DNA of 60,650 nucleotides from an uncultured Clostridia bacterium (GTDB lineage: Bacteria; Bacillota; Clostridia; Christensenellales; Aristaeellaceae), in the NCBI GenBank assembly GCA_946408995.1, contig CAMJUL010000011.1, forward strand, positions 1 to 60,650. The letters run 5' to 3'. Below, piece after piece: positions 57,501 through 60,650 of the stretch. The first letter of the stretch is position 1. Every line of letters starts with the position of its first letter. The position numbers and the translations under genes are program-made. A model generated the notes under the pieces. The model was given only the letters and a program-made list of their open reading frames with translations. It ran no database searches and was not told the origin of the DNA.

Positions 57501-58883
57501 ATGAAAGCAGACATCCGCGCCCCTTTCCGTGTCCGTGCTGCGGCCTGGGGGATGCTCCTTGTCCTGCTGACGGTTTTTTTCAGCTGGCCGGCCGTGGCCA
57601 TGGAGACGCCGGACACGGAGCCTGAGACGTACCCGCTGCAGACCGACCGTGCGGACGGGGAGGAACAGCCCTCCGGGGAGCCGGTTTTTGACGCGGAGGG
57701 GACCCCGGCGGCCCTGGACCGGGAGGGGGCAAGGGGGGAGCCTGCGGATGGGGAAGCGGCCCTTCCCCGGGACGGGAGCGGGCCGTACCTGCCGCCGTAC
57801 CTGCCGCCGTACCTGCCGCCGCTGCTGGCGGGGGTGCTCGCGCCGCTTGTGACGGCGCTGCTCAAAAGATGGAAGGGGGAAAAGGAAAAAAAGGAAAAAC
57901 TGCTGGCGGGACTGTGCCTGCTGGTTGCGGCCTGCAGGCTGCTCACCCTCCGGGACCCGCAGCCGGACGGGGGACCGCCCCTTGTCCCCTTCGGATCCTG
58001 CGGGCAGATGCTGTCGGACCCGGAGGCGGCCTTGCGCGGGCTGGAGAGCATCCTCCTTTTTGTTCCGCTGGGATTCGCGGCAGGCCTTTGCGAAAGGCAC
58101 GGAGGGCGAAAGGTCCTTCTGCTGCAGGGATTTGGCGCAGGCCTTTGGATCCTGCGGTATCTGACGGGGCTTGGACGGATGGACGCGGACGGCGTCCTTG
58201 GGATCATTCTGGGCAGCCTGGCGGGCTTTGCAGCGGCACAGCTCTCTTTGGGAAACGGCGGCCGGGAGGAATCCCTTCTGATCCGCGCCGTCAGGAGGCT
58301 GGTCCGCGTCCTTTACAGGCCGCGGATCGTATACCTGGATCCCTCCGTGCGCTCAAGGCTTGCGGAGGGCGGATGCGTGGCCGTGTGCAATCACATGGCG
58401 GTCAGCGACGGACCCGTGGTGTTTGAGGCGCTGGAGGGGAGGTACCGGGCCCTGGTGGCCAAGGACTGGTATGAGAAGCCCCTGCTGCGGCCCTTCCTGA
58501 AGGCGGCGGAATGCATCCCGCTGGATCGGCAGCATCCGGGCCTGGCGTGGCTCAGAAGCGCCCGGTCAGCCCTGCGGGAGGGGAAGAACATCCTGGTGTT
58601 TCCGGAAGGAAAGGTCCGGAAAGACGGGGAGATCGGGGAATTCAAGCCGGGAACGGCGCTCCTGTGCATTCTGACCGGGGCGCCGGCCGTGCCGGTCAGC
58701 ATTGCGGAGAGCTATACGGTCTTGCGTCCCGCGCGCATCGTGGTGGGAGAACTGATGGAAGCCGACCGGGACGGCGCGAAGGACGAGGCCCTTCAGAAGG
58801 CTTTCTGCGAGCGGCTCCGCGCCGCCGTCGAGCGGAACCGCAGGGCGGCGGACAGCGGGGCAAAGAAAACGGGGGAAGGTTGA
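57501..58883 (+). CDS. Membrane protein: VanZ-like domain fused to a PlsC-type acyltransferase
   Basis: The product has 460 residues. A signal-anchor (about 13-33) leads into an acidic disordered segment of about 60 residues. Three tandem YLPP units follow (PYLPPYLPPYLPP), then a hydrophobic VanZ-like domain (about 105-265) with LVPFGSCGQML, ILLFVPLGFAAGL and GRMDADGVLGIILGSLAGF. The C-terminal domain is a 1-acylglycerol-3-phosphate acyltransferase type: N297-H-x4-D303 (NHMAVSD), IPLDR, and FPEGKVRKDGEIGEFKPG. It likely acylates lysophosphatidic acid or a similar lipid at the membrane. AAAAAGGAGG precedes the ATG at 57501. The fusion is unusual; each part alone is common. Confidence 0.85.
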   Translation: MKADIRAPFRVRAAAWGMLLVLLTVFFSWPAVAMETPDTEPETYPLQTDRADGEEQPSGEPVFDAEGTPAALDREGARGEPADGEAALPRDGSGPYLPPYLPPYLPPLLAGVLAPLVTALLKRWKGEKEKKEKLLAGLCLLVAACRLLTLRDPQPDGGPPLVPFGSCGQMLSDPEAALRGLESILLFVPLGFAAGLCERHGGRKVLLLQGFGAGLWILRYLTGLGRMDADGVLGIILGSLAGFAAAQLSLGNGGREESLLIRAVRRLVRVLYRPRIVYLDPSVRSRLAEGGCVAVCNHMAVSDGPVVFEALEGRYRALVAKDWYEKPLLRPFLKAAECIPLDRQHPGLAWLRSARSALREGKNILVFPEGKVRKDGEIGEFKPGTALLCILTGAPAVPVSIAESYTVLRPARIVVGELMEADRDGAKDEALQKAFCERLRAAVERNRRAADSGAKKTGEG

Positions 58884-58938
58884 AAACGGGCCGCGCATCA
58901 TGTATAATAGGCTTTGGTCCGGGCGGTTTTCCCCCGGA
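58880..58938 (+). promoter_or_regulatory. Promoter and 5' hairpin of pgi
   Basis: TTGAAA (58880-58885), a 17-bp spacer and TATAAT (58903-58908); the -35 overlaps the stop codon of the upstream gene. TCCGGG (58918-58923) pairs with CCCGGA (58933-58938) in the leader. Confidence 0.8.
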
Positions 58939-58986
58939 GGCCGATGAACACAAACTCAAGCAAAAATGCAAGGAAGGGTGTTTGCC

Positions 58987-60570
58987 ATGATTTCCTGGAA
59001 CAATCTGGATGCCTCCAAAGCGTTTGCCCATCTTCAGACCCTCCGCAACCGCGTGTGCCTTCCCGAAGTCCTGTCCGGGGAGGAGGGGGCCAAGCGGGTC
59101 AGGAAAGCTTCGGTTCCCATGGCCGCAGGCCTCAGTTACAACTATGCCGCCAAGGCGGTGGACGAAAAGGTGCTGGACGCGCTTTGCGATCTTGCGAAGG
59201 AGACCCAGCTGACGGAGAAATTCGCCGCCCTGTACAACGGCGAGGTCATCAACACCGGCGAAAAGCGCAAGGTCCTTCATCACCTGACCCGCGGCCAGCT
59301 GGGAGAAGCGGTCGTCGCGGACGGCGTGGACAAGCGGGAGTTCTATCTGTCCCAGCAGGAGCGGGTCGCGGAATTCGCGGACGCCGTTCACAGCGGCAAA
59401 ATCACCAATGAAGCCGGGGAAACCTTTACGACCGTGGTGCAGATCGGCATCGGCGGAAGCGACCTGGGCCCCCGGGCGATGTACCTTGCCCTGGAGAACT
59501 GGGCCAAACAGAACGGCTCCTTCTACATGGAAGCGCGGTTCATCAGCAACGTGGACCCGGATGACGCGGCCCAGGTGCTTCGTTCCATCGACGTCAGCCG
59601 CTCCCTGTTCGTGCTGGTTTCCAAGTCCGGCACCACCCTGGAGACCCTGACCAACGAGGCCTTTGTGAAGGACGCCCTGAAAAAGGCCGGTCTGGATCCG
59701 GCCCGGCACATGGTGGCCGTGACCAGCGAGACTTCTCCCCTTGCCTCCAGCAAGGAGTATCTGGCTGCCTTCTTCATGGACGACTACATCGGCGGCCGGT
59801 ATTCTTCCACCTCCTGCGTGGGCGGCGCGGTGCTGTCCCTGGCCTTTGGGCCCAAGGTGTTCGGGCGTTTCCTGGAAGGCGCGGCCGCCGAGGACGTTTT
59901 GGCCAAGGAACCGGATCCGCGCAAGAACCCGGATATGCTGGACGCGCTGATCGGCATCTATGAGCGCAATGTGCAAAACTGGCCCGCCACGGCGGTGCTG
60001 CCCTATTCCCAGGCCCTGAGCCGCTTCCCCGCCCACCTGCAGCAGCTGGACATGGAGTCCAACGGCAAAAGCGTCAACCGCTTCGGGGAAAAGGTCGATT
60101 ACGTGACCGGCCCGGTGATTTTCGGGGAACCCGGCACCAACGGGCAGCATTCCTTCTATCAGCTGCTGCACCAGGGGACGGACATCATCCCCCTGCAGTT
60201 CGTGGGCTTCAAAAAGAACCAGGCGGGCATGGATGTGGATATTCAGGGGACCACCAGCCAGCAGAAGCTGTGCGCCAACGTGGCCGCGCAGATCATGGCC
60301 TTCGCCTGCGGCAAGAAAGCCGAGGATCCCAACAAGAGCTTTGCCGGCGGCAGGCCCTCCTCCATCATCATCGGCGAACAGCTGACCCCCGAAGCCCTTG
60401 GCGCGCTGCTGGCGCACTTTGAGAACAAGGTGATGTTCCAGGGCTTTGTCTGGAACCTGAACAGCTTTGACCAGGAAGGCGTGCAGCTGGGCAAAGTGCT
60501 GGCCAAACGGGTGCTGAGCCACGATACCGACGGCGCCCTTCGGGTCTACAGCGACCTGATGGGGATCTGA
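58987..60570 (+). CDS. pgi: Glucose-6-phosphate isomerase
   Basis: The 527-residue enzyme interconverts glucose 6-phosphate and fructose 6-phosphate. The SIS fold is marked by VVQIGIGGSDLGPRAMYLAL, SKSGTTLETLTN, GGRYSSTSCVGG, the GTNGQHSFYQLLHQGTD stretch with the catalytic His/Glu region, and a C-terminal SFDQEGVQLGK containing the conserved lysine. The ATG at 58987 was preferred over one 21 nt upstream because AGGAAGGG lies between them. The gene has a good promoter, a terminator at 60596, and no operon partner. Confidence 0.96.
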   Translation: MISWNNLDASKAFAHLQTLRNRVCLPEVLSGEEGAKRVRKASVPMAAGLSYNYAAKAVDEKVLDALCDLAKETQLTEKFAALYNGEVINTGEKRKVLHHLTRGQLGEAVVADGVDKREFYLSQQERVAEFADAVHSGKITNEAGETFTTVVQIGIGGSDLGPRAMYLALENWAKQNGSFYMEARFISNVDPDDAAQVLRSIDVSRSLFVLVSKSGTTLETLTNEAFVKDALKKAGLDPARHMVAVTSETSPLASSKEYLAAFFMDDYIGGRYSSTSCVGGAVLSLAFGPKVFGRFLEGAAAEDVLAKEPDPRKNPDMLDALIGIYERNVQNWPATAVLPYSQALSRFPAHLQQLDMESNGKSVNRFGEKVDYVTGPVIFGEPGTNGQHSFYQLLHQGTDIIPLQFVGFKKNQAGMDVDIQGTTSQQKLCANVAAQIMAFACGKKAEDPNKSFAGGRPSSIIIGEQLTPEALGALLAHFENKVMFQGFVWNLNSFDQEGVQLGKVLAKRVLSHDTDGALRVYSDLMGI

Positions 60571-60595
60571 GCGGGTTTCCGTTTATCGGCTCCAT

Positions 60596-60640
60596 AAAGG
60601 GGCTGTTGCAGAAGCACCAAAATCTGCAGCAGCCCCTTTC
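60596..60640 (+). terminator. Long hairpin, probable terminator of pgi
   Basis: A 17-bp near-perfect inverted repeat (60596-60612 with 60623-60639, one G-U pair) lies 25 nt after the stop codon, with a 10-nt loop. The following T-run is only CTTTC, so termination is likely but the long stem is notable. Confidence 0.65.
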
Positions 60641-60650
60641 CCATGTAGGC

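Noticed and set aside
60596-60639. End of an insertion sequence (GGGGCTGTTGCA-like inverted repeat)
   Set aside because: No transposase or target duplication is visible before the window ends; a terminator after pgi is the simpler reading.

Overview
The window reads as chromosomal DNA of a GC-rich, Gram-positive-type Bacillota, most likely an anaerobic gut member of the Clostridia. The evidence is a maf-mreBCD-mrdA-minD-rodA cell-shape cluster, a DnaD/DnaI helicase-loading pair, the RqcP (YabO) and HU neighbours, HemZ with the Dtd and metallo-hydrolase genes, a clostridial-type divergent LigA, and sigma-A promoters with near-consensus hexamers. A closer placement (Christensenellales-like) is only a guess from the style of the secreted Pro/Thr-rich proteins. 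No sporulation gene, phage gene, transposase, rRNA or CRISPR array is visible. Coding density is high, and most long antisense frames are shadows caused by high GC.

Layout: 1-4.7 kb holds the start of a secreted protein with a Pro/Thr repeat, an L-rhamnose mutarotase, a D-aminoacylase-type amidohydrolase, a secreted protein made of five ~50-residue repeats, and cysteine synthase. 4.8-9.2 kb carries two tandem paralogues of large secreted proteins (leucine-rich-like head, Pro/Thr stalk, many Y-D-x-x-G repeats, Pro-rich tail); a third paralogue lies at 27.8-30.3 kb. 9.4-12.0 kb is an operon of a small (p)ppGpp synthetase and a two-component system. 12.1-14.6 kb has a cytoplasmic GH28 enzyme and an unknown secreted protein. 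14.8-17.5 kb is a fused ABC exporter. 17.8-26.5 kb is the rod-shape operon, followed by an orphan winged-helix protein and YajC.

30.5-39.0 kb is a six-gene minus-strand operon: ligA, P-type ATPase, DMT transporter, DnaD-like, DnaI-like, PHP phosphoesterase. 39.2-42.6 kb is a second wall-synthesis set (FHA protein, FtsW/RodA, penicillin-binding protein). 42.7-47.9 kb has uvrA, an endonuclease IV-like gene, an unknown membrane protein, HU and rqcP, ending in a 148-bp element bounded by inverted repeats. 48.1-57.1 kb runs leftward: psuG, hemZ, a metallo-hydrolase, dtd, prfA, prmC, a DUF1385 protein, rpmE, a tail-anchored coiled-coil protein and cca. The window closes with tRNA-Leu(CAA), a VanZ-like/acyltransferase fusion and glucose-6-phosphate isomerase.

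Two patterns cut across the annotation. First, at least a dozen genes of unrelated function have a short GC-rich hairpin between the -10 box and the ribosome binding site, so the mRNA appears to begin with a stem-loop (in rpmE, two tandem ones). Second, the three LRR/Pro-Thr/YD proteins, each with its own strong promoter and terminator, form a local surface-protein family that varies in repeat number and ends in repeated PT(Q/P)LP motifs. These, the five-repeat secreted protein and the VanZ-PlsC fusion are the best candidates for new biology here.
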